Assembly: GCF_036898095.1 (NCBI RefSeq)
Contig: NC_090726.1
Coordinates: 31,411,921 to 31,475,920, forward strand
Source of the DNA: Palaemon carinicauda
Taxonomy: Eukaryota; Arthropoda; Malacostraca; Decapoda; Palaemonidae
Direction of reading: 5' to 3'
DNA: 64,000 nucleotides
The notes under the pieces: generated by a model
What the model was told of the DNA's origin: nothing
The model's input: the letters and a program-made list of their open reading frames with translations, nothing else
Databases searched by the model: none
In this document: one piece after another, positions 24,328 through 57,110 of the stretch
Position numbering within the stretch: the stretch's first letter is position 1
How the letters are laid out: each line of letters begins with the position of its first letter
Program-made: the position numbers and the translations under genes

Positions 24328-27132
24328 ATGTCCGACCTTGCTCAAGCTCCTTCCCATAGGCGATGTAGGACTTGTATTAGGCGTATTCCGAAGGCCTCGG
24401 TTGATCCTCACTCCGTTTGTTCCGACTGTCGGGGAAAATCCTGTCAGTTGGAAGATCGATGTGAGGAATGCGCCGGACTTTCGGAACTTGAATTTGTTCG
24501 ATTCCTCAAGTACACTACTAAGTTAGAGAGAGAGAGAGTTAGGAGGAGTTCGGCTCGCTCTTCACTTTATTCCTCACCCCATGATCCTCAACCTTTTCCT
24601 CCCCCTGTAGTGGCTACCCCCGATCCTGCTATTTGTGCTCAGCCTGATATGTCTGATGTTTTGCGTGCAATTCAGGCTTTAGGTGACAAAGTGGAATCGG
24701 TAGTGAGTGACCACAAGTTCCTTTTGGCCGATGTCAAGGAACTTAAGGTGAAAAGTGCGGTGGGAAGTGGTAGTGCCAGTGCTGTGCCGAGTGCTAGTAT
24801 CAGTGTCAGTGTTGTGCGTGAGGGTACTTCTGTGCGTGCCAGTCGTCCTCCCAGTCCGGGACCTCTTGCAAGCTCCCAAGCCCAGGGGAGAAGCAATGTC
24901 GAAGGGCAAAAGGGTTCGGCAGGCCTTGATCGGCGCACAGCAGTATCCTCGGTGGTTGCGGGCGTATCTTATAGAGATCGTCACTTCCACCCTCAGACGA
25001 TTGAGCCCTTATTTTCCTCGTCTGCAGAAGAACTTTCGGGGAGAAAACGCTGGTCTCAGGTCTCTAGACCTCTTAAGCGCAAAGTCCAGACCGCGCAACC
25101 CGGATGTAGTCATTGGGCTAGCTCTGACTCGCCGCAGTCATCAGGCGACTGCACGCCTCCTAAGAGAAGTAAGGCGAGACCTCAACAGACCTCAACTTCT
25201 GTTAAGGCTCTGCCTCAGCAGACCTCAACGTCTGTTGATCCCAAGATGGCTGTGCTACAGTCTATGCAGTCGCAGCTTGCGGTATTGATGCGTGAGTTTC
25301 AGGCAGAGAAGGTTACACCTCCTCCTACGAGCGCTCCTCCTCCTCTACGCAGTCCAGTCTGCCAGACGTACGAAGTTGAGGTTCCTCAAGCTACCTCCAT
25401 GCATGAGCTACCGCGTTGGGAGTTGCCAGCTACCAGTGTTGTACTGCAACCTCCTCCTCCCTTAAGGCAACCTCAACAATGGGGACAGGAGTCTTATGCC
25501 TTACAATCTCCTCTTCCTGTGAGGCAAGAGTTTCTTACAGTTAGACCTTCCTCTCGGCAGCAACCTCTTGAGGTACGACAACCTCTACCATCCTTGAGGC
25601 AGTCTCCTCAGCTCTCGCAGCTGATACCTCCACCTTCCTCAAGGCGAGAGCCTCAACTCTTGAGGCAAGCACCTCAAGAACCTCAACTCGTGAGACAGGA
25701 GCCGCTTTCTGCGCAGCCGCCACCTCAACTCTCGCTACACCCACCTCAAGAACCTCAACTCGGGACTCAGGAACTGCTTACTGCGCAGCCACCTCTACCC
25801 TTGAAGCAAGCGCAACTCTTGAGACAGGAACCTCATGCATTGAGTCAGCCACCTCAACGCATGCATCTACCGCTTTCTCCTCAGCTTGAGCAGTCTTTGC
25901 AGCCTGATCCTCAGGTTTTACTACAGTCGCCTCTCGCCACACTTGCTCCCCAGACTCCCGCAGAGCCTCCTTCTTCCCATCCTCATGACTTTGTCATTAC
26001 TAGCCCTCATCCTCTTCAACAGAGACTTGAGGATGAATCCGCAAGTGTTTATGCACCCGCTTGTCAGGATTCTGCCGTTCAGCATACCGCTGTAACTTTA
26101 CCTCTCGCTTCTCAACACTCAGGTGATGAGGTTTCTGAAGAGGAAGCTGCGCACCTGGATGATCCCTCTTCTGATGTGGTGGAACCCAAGTCATTGCCAC
26201 CCTCCATTGACTTTCGCAAGGTCCTGGCTCTTTTTAGAGAAGTCTACCCGGATCACTTTGTTTCTGCTACCCCTCGCTCTCCTCCTTCAGAGTTTTCTCT
26301 AGGCATGCAAACTGTTAAGTCTGCCTACACTAAGCTCGTCTTCGCTAGATCTTCTAAGAGAGCTTTGAGAATATTAGGGGAGTGGTTACATTCCAAGCAA
26401 CAACTAGGGAAGACGTCATTCATGTTTCCTCCTACTAAGCTGACATCTAAGGCGGGCGTATGGTATGCCACAGGAGAGGAACCAGGTTTGGGAATCCCTG
26501 CCTCTGCCCAGGCTGACTTCTCAAGTTTGGTTGACTCTCCACGTAGGTCGGCTATGAGGCGCTCTAAGGTCTGCTGGACCTTTTCTGACTTGGACCACTT
26601 CTTAAAAGGAGTCTTTCGCGCCTTTGAGATTTTTAATTTTCTCGACTGGTGCCTGGGGGCCTTGAGCAAGAAGACTGCCCCATCCGACAAGGACTCGGCC
26701 ATGCTTATAATGTCCTGTATGGATAAGGCAATTCGCGATGGTTCCGGCGAGCTTGCCTCCATGTTTGTTTCGGGAGTACTCAAGAAAAGGGAACAACTCT
26801 GCACCTTTCTTTCCACGGGTATTACCTCTTGCCAAAGGTCTCAGTTACTTTTTGCTCCGCTTTCTAAGTTCCTGTTTCCTGAGGACCTTATCAAGGAATT
26901 GTCTGCGGCCCTTATTCAGAAGGACACTCATGACCTTGTGGCCTCTTCAGCTCGTAAGGCTAAGGTTGCTCCTTCGGTTCCTAGAACTTACCGCACCCCA
27001 GTGATCGATACTCCTTCTTCAAGATTTATTCCGCCCTTTCGTGGCAGAGCCCCCAGCCGAGGAAGTACCCGTTCAGACGGTTTCAGGGGCAGGTCCAGAA
27101 AAGGTCCCAAGCCCTCGAAAGGCAAACATTGA
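24328..27132 (+). CDS. DIRS gag-like protein (934 aa)
   Basis: This is the presumed structural protein of the element. The N-terminus (residues 13-48) is a cysteine cluster: CxxC at 13/16, CxxC at 31/34, C39 and CxxC at 45/48, with the phrase DPHSVCSDCRGKSC. It looks zinc-binding and recurs in the other DIRS families of the window. Residues about 330-600 are Pro/Gln/Leu-rich with many LRQ and PQL units. From about 620 a folded-looking domain begins (DFRKVLALFREVYPDHF), with DLDHFLKGVFRAFEIFNFLD around 750. The C-terminus is basic and RG-rich (RGRAPSRG, FRGRSRKG), suited to nucleic-acid binding. The last 92 bp overlaps the RT frame. The ATG follows AAG and is the first in the frame after the leader. 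The stop is TGA followed by C, and the same frame stays open beyond it (see findings). Confidence 0.88.
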   Translation: MSDLAQAPSHRRCRTCIRRIPKASVDPHSVCSDCRGKSCQLEDRCEECAGLSELEFVRFLKYTTKLERERVRRSSARSSLYSSPHDPQPFPPPVVATPDPAICAQPDMSDVLRAIQALGDKVESVVSDHKFLLADVKELKVKSAVGSGSASAVPSASISVSVVREGTSVRASRPPSPGPLASSQAQGRSNVEGQKGSAGLDRRTAVSSVVAGVSYRDRHFHPQTIEPLFSSSAEELSGRKRWSQVSRPLKRKVQTAQPGCSHWASSDSPQSSGDCTPPKRSKARPQQTSTSVKALPQQTSTSVDPKMAVLQSMQSQLAVLMREFQAEKVTPPPTSAPPPLRSPVCQTYEVEVPQATSMHELPRWELPATSVVLQPPPPLRQPQQWGQESYALQSPLPVRQEFLTVRPSSRQQPLEVRQPLPSLRQSPQLSQLIPPPSSRREPQLLRQAPQEPQLVRQEPLSAQPPPQLSLHPPQEPQLGTQELLTAQPPLPLKQAQLLRQEPHALSQPPQRMHLPLSPQLEQSLQPDPQVLLQSPLATLAPQTPAEPPSSHPHDFVITSPHPLQQRLEDESASVYAPACQDSAVQHTAVTLPLASQHSGDEVSEEEAAHLDDPSSDVVEPKSLPPSIDFRKVLALFREVYPDHFVSATPRSPPSEFSLGMQTVKSAYTKLVFARSSKRALRILGEWLHSKQQLGKTSFMFPPTKLTSKAGVWYATGEEPGLGIPASAQADFSSLVDSPRRSAMRRSKVCWTFSDLDHFLKGVFRAFEIFNFLDWCLGALSKKTAPSDKDSAMLIMSCMDKAIRDGSGELASMFVSGVLKKREQLCTFLSTGITSCQRSQLLFAPLSKFLFPEDLIKELSAALIQKDTHDLVASSARKAKVAPSVPRTYRTPVIDTPSSRFIPPFRGRAPSRGSTRSDGFRGRSRKGPKPSKGKH

Positions 27133-29191
27133 CTCTCCTCCTCTCCAGACAGCAGTAGGAGCCAGACTCAAGATCTTCTGGCAAGCTTGGGAAAGAAGAG
27201 GTGCAGACGCCCAGTCTGTCAAGTGGCTAAGGGAGGGTTACAGGATACCATTCTGCCGCAATCCCCCTCTGACCACTTCTCCCATCAACCTCTCTCCCAA
27301 CTACAAGGAAAAGGAAAAGAGGCTAGCGTTGCACCAGGAGGTGTCGCTCCTGTTACAGAAGGAGGCAGTGGTGATAGTCCGGGACCATCAATCCCCGGGC
27401 TTCTACAACCGTCTCTTTCTGGTGGCCAAGAAGACAGGAGGTTGGAGACCGGTGCTGGACATCAGCGCGCTCAATGCTTATGTCACCAAGCAGACATTCA
27501 CTATGGAGACGACGAAGTCGGTCCTAGCAGCGGTCAGGCAGGAGGACTGGATGGTCTCATTGGACCTGAAAGACGCCTACTTTCACGTGCCTATTCATCC
27601 AGACTCTCAACCTTTCCTGAGATTCGTTTTTGGAAAGGTTGTGTACCAATTCAGAGCCCTGTGTTTTGGCCTAAGCACGGCTCCTATGGTGTTTACGCGT
27701 CTGATGAGGAATGTGGCGAAATTCCTCCATTTGGCAGACATCAGAGCCTCCCTTTATTTAGACGACTGGCTGTTAAGAGCCCCCACAGGTCGTCGCTGTC
27801 TGGAGAGTCTCAACTGGACTTTGGACTTGATCAAGGAGCTGGGTCTTTTAGTCAACTTAGAAAAGTCCCAACTTATTCCTTCCCAAACTATCGTTTACCT
27901 GGGAATGGAGATTCGGAGTCAAGCTTTTCGGGCTTTTCCGTCGGCCCCAAGAATCAGCCAAGCCCTAGAGTGCATTCTGAGCATGCTGAAGAGGAACAGA
28001 TGCTCGGTGAGACAGTGGATGAGTCTAACAGGGACCCTGTCATCGTTAGCCCTGTTCATCGAGTTAGGAAGACTCAACCTCCGCCCCCTTCAATTCCATC
28101 TAGCAGCTCACTGGGACAAGAGTATGACGCTCGAAGCGGTCTCTATTCCTGTTACCAAAGAGATGAAGGCTACTCTCATGTGGTGGAAGAGCAACATCCT
28201 TCTCAAGGAGGGTCTATCGTTAGCGGTACAGACCCCCAACCTTCATCTCTATTCGGACGCATCAGACTCAGGCTGGGGCGCGACCTTGGACGGACAGGAA
28301 TGCTCGGGAACATGGAACAAGGAACAGGTAACGCTTCACATCAACTGCAAGGAGTTGCTGGCAGTTCATCTAGCCCTAATGAACTTCAAGTCCCTCCTGC
28401 TAAACAAGGTGGTGGAGGTGAACTCCGACAACACCACAGCCTTGGCTTACATCTCCAAGCAGGGAGGGACCCATTCGAGGAAGCTGTACGAGATAGCAAG
28501 GGACCTCCTCATTTGGTCAAGAAGTCTAAACCTCTCTCTGCTAACGAGGTTCATTCAGGGCAACATGAACGTCTCGGCAGATCTCCTCAGCAGGAAAGAT
28601 CAAGTCATCCCCACGGAATGGACCCTTCACAAGAGCGTGTGCAACAGACTTTGGACCTTGTGGGGTCAGCCAACGATAGATCTGTTCGCCACCTCCATGA
28701 CCAAGAGGCTCCCCTTATACTGTTCCCCAGTTCCAGACCCAGCAGCAGTTCACGTGGATGCTTTTCTGCTGGATTGGTCCCATCTCGAGCTATATGCATT
28801 CCCGCCGTTCAAGATCATCAACAGAGTCATTCAGAAGTTCGTCTCTCACGAAGGGACACGGCTGACGCTGGTTGCTCCCCTTTGGCCCGCAAGAGAATGG
28901 TTCACAGAGGTACTTCAATGGCTGGTCGACGTTCCCAGGACTCTCCCTCTAAGAGTGGACCTTCTACGTCAACCTCACGTAAGGAAGGTACACCCAAACC
29001 TCCACGCTCTTCGTCTGACTGCCTTCAGACTGTCGAAAGACTCGCTAGAGCTAGAGGCTTTTCGAAGGAGGCAGCCAGAGCGATTGCCAGAGCAAGGAGG
29101 ATATCCACTCGTAGAGTCTATCAATCCAAGTGGGAAGTCTTCCGAAGCTGGTGCAGAGCCAATGCAGTTTCCTCTACCAATACCTCTGTAA
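27041..29191 (+). CDS. DIRS reverse transcriptase / RNase H polyprotein (716 aa)
   Basis: It copies element RNA into DNA and removes the RNA strand. RT motifs appear in order: WRPVLDISALN (about 137), motif A SLDLKDAYFHVPI (about 173), motif B CFGLSTAPMVFTRLM (about 208) and motif C YLDDWLL (about 239). RNase H follows with DASDSGWGA (about 404), the Glu in NCKELLAV (about 433) and DNTTALAYI (about 460), with a terminal ADLLSR (about 512). A post-RH domain then carries DLFATSM, PDPAAVHVDAFLLDW and AFPPF (about 585); in DIRS1-type elements this region has been related to phage-like adenine methyltransferases, and FPPF is the only motif here recalling that family. The frame is +1 relative to gag. 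The start given is the first ATG and lies inside gag; translation could begin elsewhere or by frameshift. All key residues are intact. Confidence 0.93.
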   Translation: MAEPPAEEVPVQTVSGAGPEKVPSPRKANIDSPPLQTAVGARLKIFWQAWERRGADAQSVKWLREGYRIPFCRNPPLTTSPINLSPNYKEKEKRLALHQEVSLLLQKEAVVIVRDHQSPGFYNRLFLVAKKTGGWRPVLDISALNAYVTKQTFTMETTKSVLAAVRQEDWMVSLDLKDAYFHVPIHPDSQPFLRFVFGKVVYQFRALCFGLSTAPMVFTRLMRNVAKFLHLADIRASLYLDDWLLRAPTGRRCLESLNWTLDLIKELGLLVNLEKSQLIPSQTIVYLGMEIRSQAFRAFPSAPRISQALECILSMLKRNRCSVRQWMSLTGTLSSLALFIELGRLNLRPLQFHLAAHWDKSMTLEAVSIPVTKEMKATLMWWKSNILLKEGLSLAVQTPNLHLYSDASDSGWGATLDGQECSGTWNKEQVTLHINCKELLAVHLALMNFKSLLLNKVVEVNSDNTTALAYISKQGGTHSRKLYEIARDLLIWSRSLNLSLLTRFIQGNMNVSADLLSRKDQVIPTEWTLHKSVCNRLWTLWGQPTIDLFATSMTKRLPLYCSPVPDPAAVHVDAFLLDWSHLELYAFPPFKIINRVIQKFVSHEGTRLTLVAPLWPAREWFTEVLQWLVDVPRTLPLRVDLLRQPHVRKVHPNLHALRLTAFRLSKDSLELEAFRRRQPERLPEQGGYPLVESINPSGKSSEAGAEPMQFPLPIPL

Positions 29192-30090
29192 CCCAAGTTG
29201 CTGACTTCCTGTTACATCTTAGGAATGTGAGATCTCTTTCGGCTCCTACGATCAAAGGGTACAGAAGTATGTTGGCTTCAGTTCTCCGCCACAGAGGTTT
29301 AGATCTTTCCTCCAACAAGGATCTACAGGACATCCTTAAATCTTTCGAGACTACTAAAGAACGTCGATTGTCCACTCCAGGCTGGAATCTAGACGTAGTC
29401 TTAAGGTTCCTTATGTCTCCTAGGTTTGAACCTCTCCAGTCAGCTTCGTTCAAAGACCTTACCCTCAAGACTCTTTTCCTCGTCTGCCTTGCAACAGCCA
29501 AAAGAGTTAGTGAGGTTCACGCCTTCAGCAGGAACATAGGATTCACATCCGAATCAGCAACATGTTCCTTACAGCTCGGATTTTTAGCCAAAAATGAACT
29601 TCCTTCACGTCCTTGGCCTAGATCGTTCGATATTCCTAGCCTTTCCAACATGGTGGGTAACGAACTAGAGAGAGTTCTTTGCCCTGTCAGAGCTCTTAAA
29701 TACTACCTTAAAAGGTCTAAACCTTTAAGAGAACAATCAGAGGCCTTATGGTGTGCCATCAAGAAACCTTCGATGCCTATGTCCAAAAACGCAGTTTCGT
29801 ATTATATAAGGCTACTGATTAGAGAAGCTCATTCTCACATGAAGGATGAAGACCTTGCTTTGCTGAAGGTAAGGACCCACGAAGTGAGAGCTGTGGCTAC
29901 TTCGATGGCCTTTAAACAGAACCGTTCTCTGCAAAGTATTATGGATGCAACCTTTTGGAGGAGCAAGTCAGTGTTTGCATCATTTTATCTCAAAGATGTC
30001 CAGTCTCTTTATGAGAACTGCTACACCCTGGGACCATTCGTAGCAGCGAGTGCAGTAGTAGGTGAGGGCTCAGCCACTACATTCCCTTAA
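28897..30090 (+). CDS. DIRS tyrosine recombinase (about 397 aa)
   Basis: It is the integrase of the element, joining the circular DNA to the genome. The N-terminal core-binding half contains AARAIARARRISTRRVYQSK and SAPTIKGYRSMLASVLRHRG. The catalytic half has the first Arg in TAKRVSEVHAFSRN, the His-x-x-Arg box in RTHEVRAVATSMAF and the nucleophile region WRSKSVFASFYLKDV with the likely catalytic Tyr in FYLKD. The frame overlaps the RT/RNase H frame by about 295 bp and is the same frame as gag. The start chosen, ATG at 28897 (MVHRGTSM), is the first ATG giving only recombinase-like sequence, but the frame is open far upstream, so the true start is uncertain. The protein ends in GEGSATTFP, conserved in A and C. 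Confidence 0.92.
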   Translation: MVHRGTSMAGRRSQDSPSKSGPSTSTSRKEGTPKPPRSSSDCLQTVERLARARGFSKEAARAIARARRISTRRVYQSKWEVFRSWCRANAVSSTNTSVTQVADFLLHLRNVRSLSAPTIKGYRSMLASVLRHRGLDLSSNKDLQDILKSFETTKERRLSTPGWNLDVVLRFLMSPRFEPLQSASFKDLTLKTLFLVCLATAKRVSEVHAFSRNIGFTSESATCSLQLGFLAKNELPSRPWPRSFDIPSLSNMVGNELERVLCPVRALKYYLKRSKPLREQSEALWCAIKKPSMPMSKNAVSYYIRLLIREAHSHMKDEDLALLKVRTHEVRAVATSMAFKQNRSLQSIMDATFWRSKSVFASFYLKDVQSLYENCYTLGPFVAASAVVGEGSATTFP

Positions 30091-30486
30091 TCCCATAACC
30101 TTTTTTAACCTTTCTCTTGAATGCTTTTATTGTTGTTTTTTGGGTTGTTACGGTGGGCTAGAAGCCTTCCGCATCCTAGTTGATTTGGCGGGTGGTCAAT
30201 TCGTTCTTGAGAAGCGCCTAGGTTAGAGGTTGTGTAGAGGTCCTTTAGTATGGGTTGCAGCCCTTTATACTTCAGCACCTTAGGGTTGTTCAGCCTCCTA
30301 AGAGGAACGCTGCGCTCAGTAAGGAAGACGAACTTATTAAAGGCAGAGTAATGGTTCAAGTCGACTTCCTTACCAGGTACTTATAATTTCATTGTTATTT
30401 TGAATAACTGATAATATGAAATACGGGATACTTAGCTTCATGATATACTTGCTCACTGGTTTCACCCACCTCCCTGGGTGTGAATC

Positions 30487-30576
30487 AGCTACATGATTAT
30501 CGGGTAAGGTTAATATTGAAAAATGTTATTTTCATTAGTAAAATAAATTTTTGAATATACTTACCCGATAATCATG
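30487..30576 (+). repeat. Internal complementary region of DIRS B
   Basis: It starts AGCTACATGATTATCGGG. The first half pairs with the left outer end, including the B-specific GGTTAA/TTAACC, and the second half pairs with the right outer end. In the DIRS model this region templates closure of the circle. Confidence 0.93.
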
Positions 30577-30621
30577 ATCTAATTGACCCACCCTTCCTCC
30601 CCATAGAGAACCAGTGGATCA

Positions 30622-30815
30622 AGGAAAAATTGAAGTGGTGTCAACAAGAAGTACTATAGTACCTGGCCACAGGTGGCGCTGGTGAGTACACCCCCTTCTT
30701 GTATAGTGATCGCTGGCGTATCCCTTCCGTAGAATTCTGTCGGGCAACGGAGTTGACAGCTACATGATTATCGGGTAAGTATATTCAAAAATTTATTTTA
30801 CTAATGAAAATAACA
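30622..30815 (+). repeat. Right inverted terminal repeat of DIRS B
   Basis: Inverted partner of 23943-24114. The outer end is GAAAATAACAT, as in copy A. Confidence 0.95.
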
Positions 30816-31766
30816 TTTTTTCAACTTTGACAAACCTTCCCTTACCAACTCAATTTCGTTTTGAGGTCTGCTATGGGTAAGTGGTGTGACTACACAAACG
30901 GCGATGACTTGGTAAGGGTAACAAGTCATCTTGTAATCAAAATTTAATTGCAGTAAGAGTGACGAGTCATCGTGTTATCAAAACTTAATTGTAATCAAAA
31001 CTTAAGCGCAACCTTCTCACAACTACTGCTTATCAAGCCAAGTGTTTTGGTGTTGTGGCAAATCATTCATTCATCCTTGAACTTTTGGATTCAACAATTT
31101 GTTAACCAATTTAAACACAATAATACAAGCATTTTTCATAACGATTAACTTGTAGCATTCTTTTTTTTGAAGTTTGTGGCCTCAAGATTTATTTTATTAG
31201 TGTCATGATAGTGAGGATCAAATAATTAGGTAGGTTATATACATGGTACAGTATATAATTTCCCGAGTATCTCTTCCTACGCATAAGCATATACTGTACT
31301 GTACTGCACTGTAATGTACTGTATGTAGATTTGATTGGTAATTGCATTGGTCCTGCAGAGAACCTTCAGTGGAGTTAGACCAGATAAAGAATCTTTCAGG
31401 TAGTGGGTAACATGAAATGTAAGGTTTGTGAAACATGTCAACACTAAAGTTGACTCTGCAGTATCCATGACTCATGTTCTGAAATTGGGGGTCAAATGGA
31501 AATGGTAGACACTTGCAAATTTTTTCAGCAAAAATTTGATGTGGTGTGTTTGAAGTGCTTTATTATCAAGAAAACAACCTTTTATTTGGCCCCTAGCATA
31601 TTGTATCTATATTGATTGGGATTAAAAAATTGTCATAATAACAAGAGAAGCATTTCCAAAAATCAGATCATACCATTTTTAAAATCTTAATTATGTATTT
31701 GATATTTATTCTATAGTAATTTTCTGTAGTTTATAAATCTTATAAACCTATATTGAACTTTTTTAG
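30816..31766 (+). other. Non-coding DNA upstream of the kelch gene exon
   Basis: An imperfect direct repeat with CAAGTCATCTTGT (from about 30921) and CGAGTCATCGTGT (from about 30962), each followed by ATCAAAA-TTAATTG, spans 30917-30990. Each copy has a TCAT core within a near-palindrome. Clustered TACTGTA motifs occur at 31290-31325. The region ends in a TTTTTAG acceptor at 31766, so at least its 3' part is an intron; a 5' non-coding exon further upstream was not identified. Confidence 0.5.
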
Positions 31767-31771
31767 GCAAG

Positions 31772-54989
<23,218 letters not shown>

Positions 54990-55016
54990 GTAAGACTTTC
55001 CAATCCTTTTAATTGA

Positions 55017-55453
55017 TTTTTCATAATTCTGATCATCCTTACATTCAGATCTTCCTGGACAGTTCCATCCTGTTCGTAATATCAGGCATGCAGTTAATTC
55101 TAATAGTCAGACCTTCACCATGAGGCTCAATACTGCACAGTATTCTAGAAGTTTTATTCCAGCTGTGACCAATATGTGGAATGATCTTCCTAATCGGGTA
55201 GCTGAATTGGTAGAACTTCAAAAGTTCAAGTTGCAGCAAAGGTTTTCATGTTGAAGAGGCTGACATAAGTCTTTTTATTGTTTATATATGACATATCTGT
55301 TTTGATGTTGTTACTGTTTTTGAAATTGTTCATTGTTAATTTTTTCTCATATTTATTTATTTCCTTATTTCCTTTCCTCACTGGGGTATATTTCCCTATT
55401 GGAGCCCTTGGGCTTATAGCATCTTGCTTTTCCAACCAGGGTTGTAGCTTAGC

Positions 55454-55489
<36 letters not shown>

Positions 55490-55491
55490 AA
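55017..55491 (+). mobile_element. 5'-truncated LINE with TAA tail
   Basis: It corresponds to about the last 85 codons and the 3' UTR of the 48.4-kb LINE. Matching phrases include TTATTCCAGCTGTGACCAA and TGGAATGATCTTCCTAATCG. One frameshift occurs near 55230. It starts only 28 bp after the donor of Klhdc3 exon 7. Confidence 0.9.
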
Positions 55492-55794
55492 CATAGATTC
55501 TATATCAATTCTGTACCTAATCTACCATTTGTAATAGAGACTGAAAGATCAAAATGATTCAAATGGTTAACGTTTGGTACTTTTTTATGTATTAGATTTA
55601 GTTGCTGGATTGTTCTTTTTCTACCTTGAGCCCATCTCTCATTTATAGCCAACATTTATATTCTTCAAGTATCCCAGATACCATAGTCTTTTTTCCAATA
55701 GACCGAAAAAAAGTTGCACTGAATAGTAAATTACTCTAATGGCCAGATGTTTTTAGGCACAGTACTGCGTAAATACAGCTAATTTAAAATCTTG

Positions 55795-56215
55795 AGTGTC
55801 ATTCTTAATTAAAAATTTACTTTTGAGAAATTGAAAAAAAAATTATACATTTAGAAGATATTTATAGATTTTTGGGGCTTATCCGTCTCGAGGAAAGACT
55901 GATAATTTTATTCTTCAATGAATTTGAACATAATAGTGTGTATTCTTCAGCAGCTGAGTCTTTATTTTGAATTGTTTAGAAAAATTTAAGGCTTATTAAA
56001 ATCCTTATCCCAGATGTGAGTGCTAGTCTCTGGCTCATTGTGCATGCTGTTCATGATTTTTCATAATACTCTACTGACCGTCCTTTACATTCAGTTCTTT
56101 ATATATGTAACTTTTAAAAATCTTTTATTTTCTTAGTAAACCTCAACTTGCACTGTACTCACGAAGTTTTGTTCTGGTGGTAACCAAATACAGTATCTTC
56201 CAAATCATCTTTCAT
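55795..56215 (+). mobile_element. Old degenerate LINE RT fragment
   Basis: Scattered phrases align in order with the 48.4-kb LINE C-terminal half: AAATTTACTTTTGAGAAA, GGGGCTTAT, TCTTCAGCAGCTGAGTC, GGCTTATTAAAATCCTTAT, TCTCTGGC and CACGAAGTTTTGTTCTGG. Many stops and indels; clearly older than the neighbouring copy. Confidence 0.7.
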
Positions 56216-56339
56216 CTTGCTGTCCATCTTCTAACCTTTACTTCATAGTGTAAACTGCAGAGTTTTACCACAGTTGTATTTAGGTGCTGAATAACCTCCC
56301 AGTCCCCTGTACTGGGCTTTATAGCCCAAATTCCTAATT

Positions 56340-56570
56340 ATTCCTACACGAATACAAACCTTTATCCTTTAAGGTTAGGTTAGGTGGGTTTGTTAGGTTC
56401 TGTACCATTTTAAAAACCTCAAAAGTGTTGAATAATCAAGTTTTATAACCTGGGAAGGGGGATTAGGCGATTGATTTAAGCACAGCTGGAACTTGGCAGT
56501 GTCAGTACACTGAATAATCAATTTGACTCCCGCCACTGGCTTCTCTTCATATTTGAGGTTAGGACAATAC
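56340..56570 (+). repeat. Possible solo DIRS end fragment
   Basis: TACAAACCTTTATCCTTTAA near 56354 and AAGCACAGCTGGAACTTGGC near 56480 resemble outer-end sequence of second-family DIRS elements. No partner end is seen. Confidence 0.35.
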
Positions 56571-56589
56571 TAAGGAAGCTACCCATCAC

Positions 56590-57110
56590 ATTCATGATAA
56601 GGGAGTGAGCAGAGTCTACACACTTTGCAGTAGTACAGAGCTGTGTTGCCAGATTAGCTGGCTGGTCACTGTTTCAAGCTGTGATACTGTGGCATCACTT
56701 TTTGGAATTGGGAATGGCCTAGCACTGAAAAGTTCTGAGGTCTGCAACATACAGACTAGACTTATTGGGCAACACTGGTGACCAAGTACAGCTGTCAAAC
56801 AGTTTAAGAAAAGCAACACAATTTATGCTAACTTTCTATGGACAGTTCAGCTGTAAATCAATGACAGAGGCATGGGAAATAAAGTGGTCATTCAAAGTTG
56901 GCAGAAGCAATGCCAGTGCACTGAAACTCTGTTCCCTACCTCCTACTACTGAGGCCTTCTCAGAAAATATTGCTTGAACTCCGCTTCTGTTGGCAGTCTA
57001 GAAGATTGCTTTAGAACCCACACCACCAGCACTGGACCCAACAGCACATGGTTGGTCTTTGAAAGAAGGATCTACTACTCGGCCCAACCCCATTGGCTCC
57101 TCTTGATCTT
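56590..57110 (+). pseudogene. Decayed copy of a repeat-borne protein with a CDTxxxxFGIGxG motif
   Basis: One frame reads CDTVASLFGIGNGLALK near 56680. A second frame (56765-56977) ends KLCSLPPTTEAFSEN, and the next reads AVWKIALEPTPPALDPTAHG past a stop near 56976. I recall uncharacterised multi-copy animal proteins with a 'GCDTTS.lfGiGK..alk' motif and a later 'LPPT..a...h..R' segment, to which these phrases correspond. The function is unknown. Stops and frame changes show it is dead. Confidence 0.5.

Larger units (their letters stand above)
23943..30815 (+). mobile_element. DIRS retrotransposon copy B (intact ORFs)
   Basis: A 6.87-kb element with inverted terminal repeats, internal complementary region and three long frames: gag (24328-27132), RT/RNase H (27041-29191) and YR (28897-30090). 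It shows no stop or frameshift in any expected domain and is the best candidate for an autonomous copy. The left end lies about 7 bp from the right end of DIRS 2a. DIRS elements replicate by reverse transcription to a circle and integrate with a tyrosine recombinase instead of a DDE integrase, so no target-site duplication is expected and none is seen. Confidence 0.95.

Noticed and set aside
26325..26816. A 163-codon minus-strand frame inside gag of DIRS B
   Set aside because: Antisense shadow of the gag C-terminal domain with no recognisable motif.
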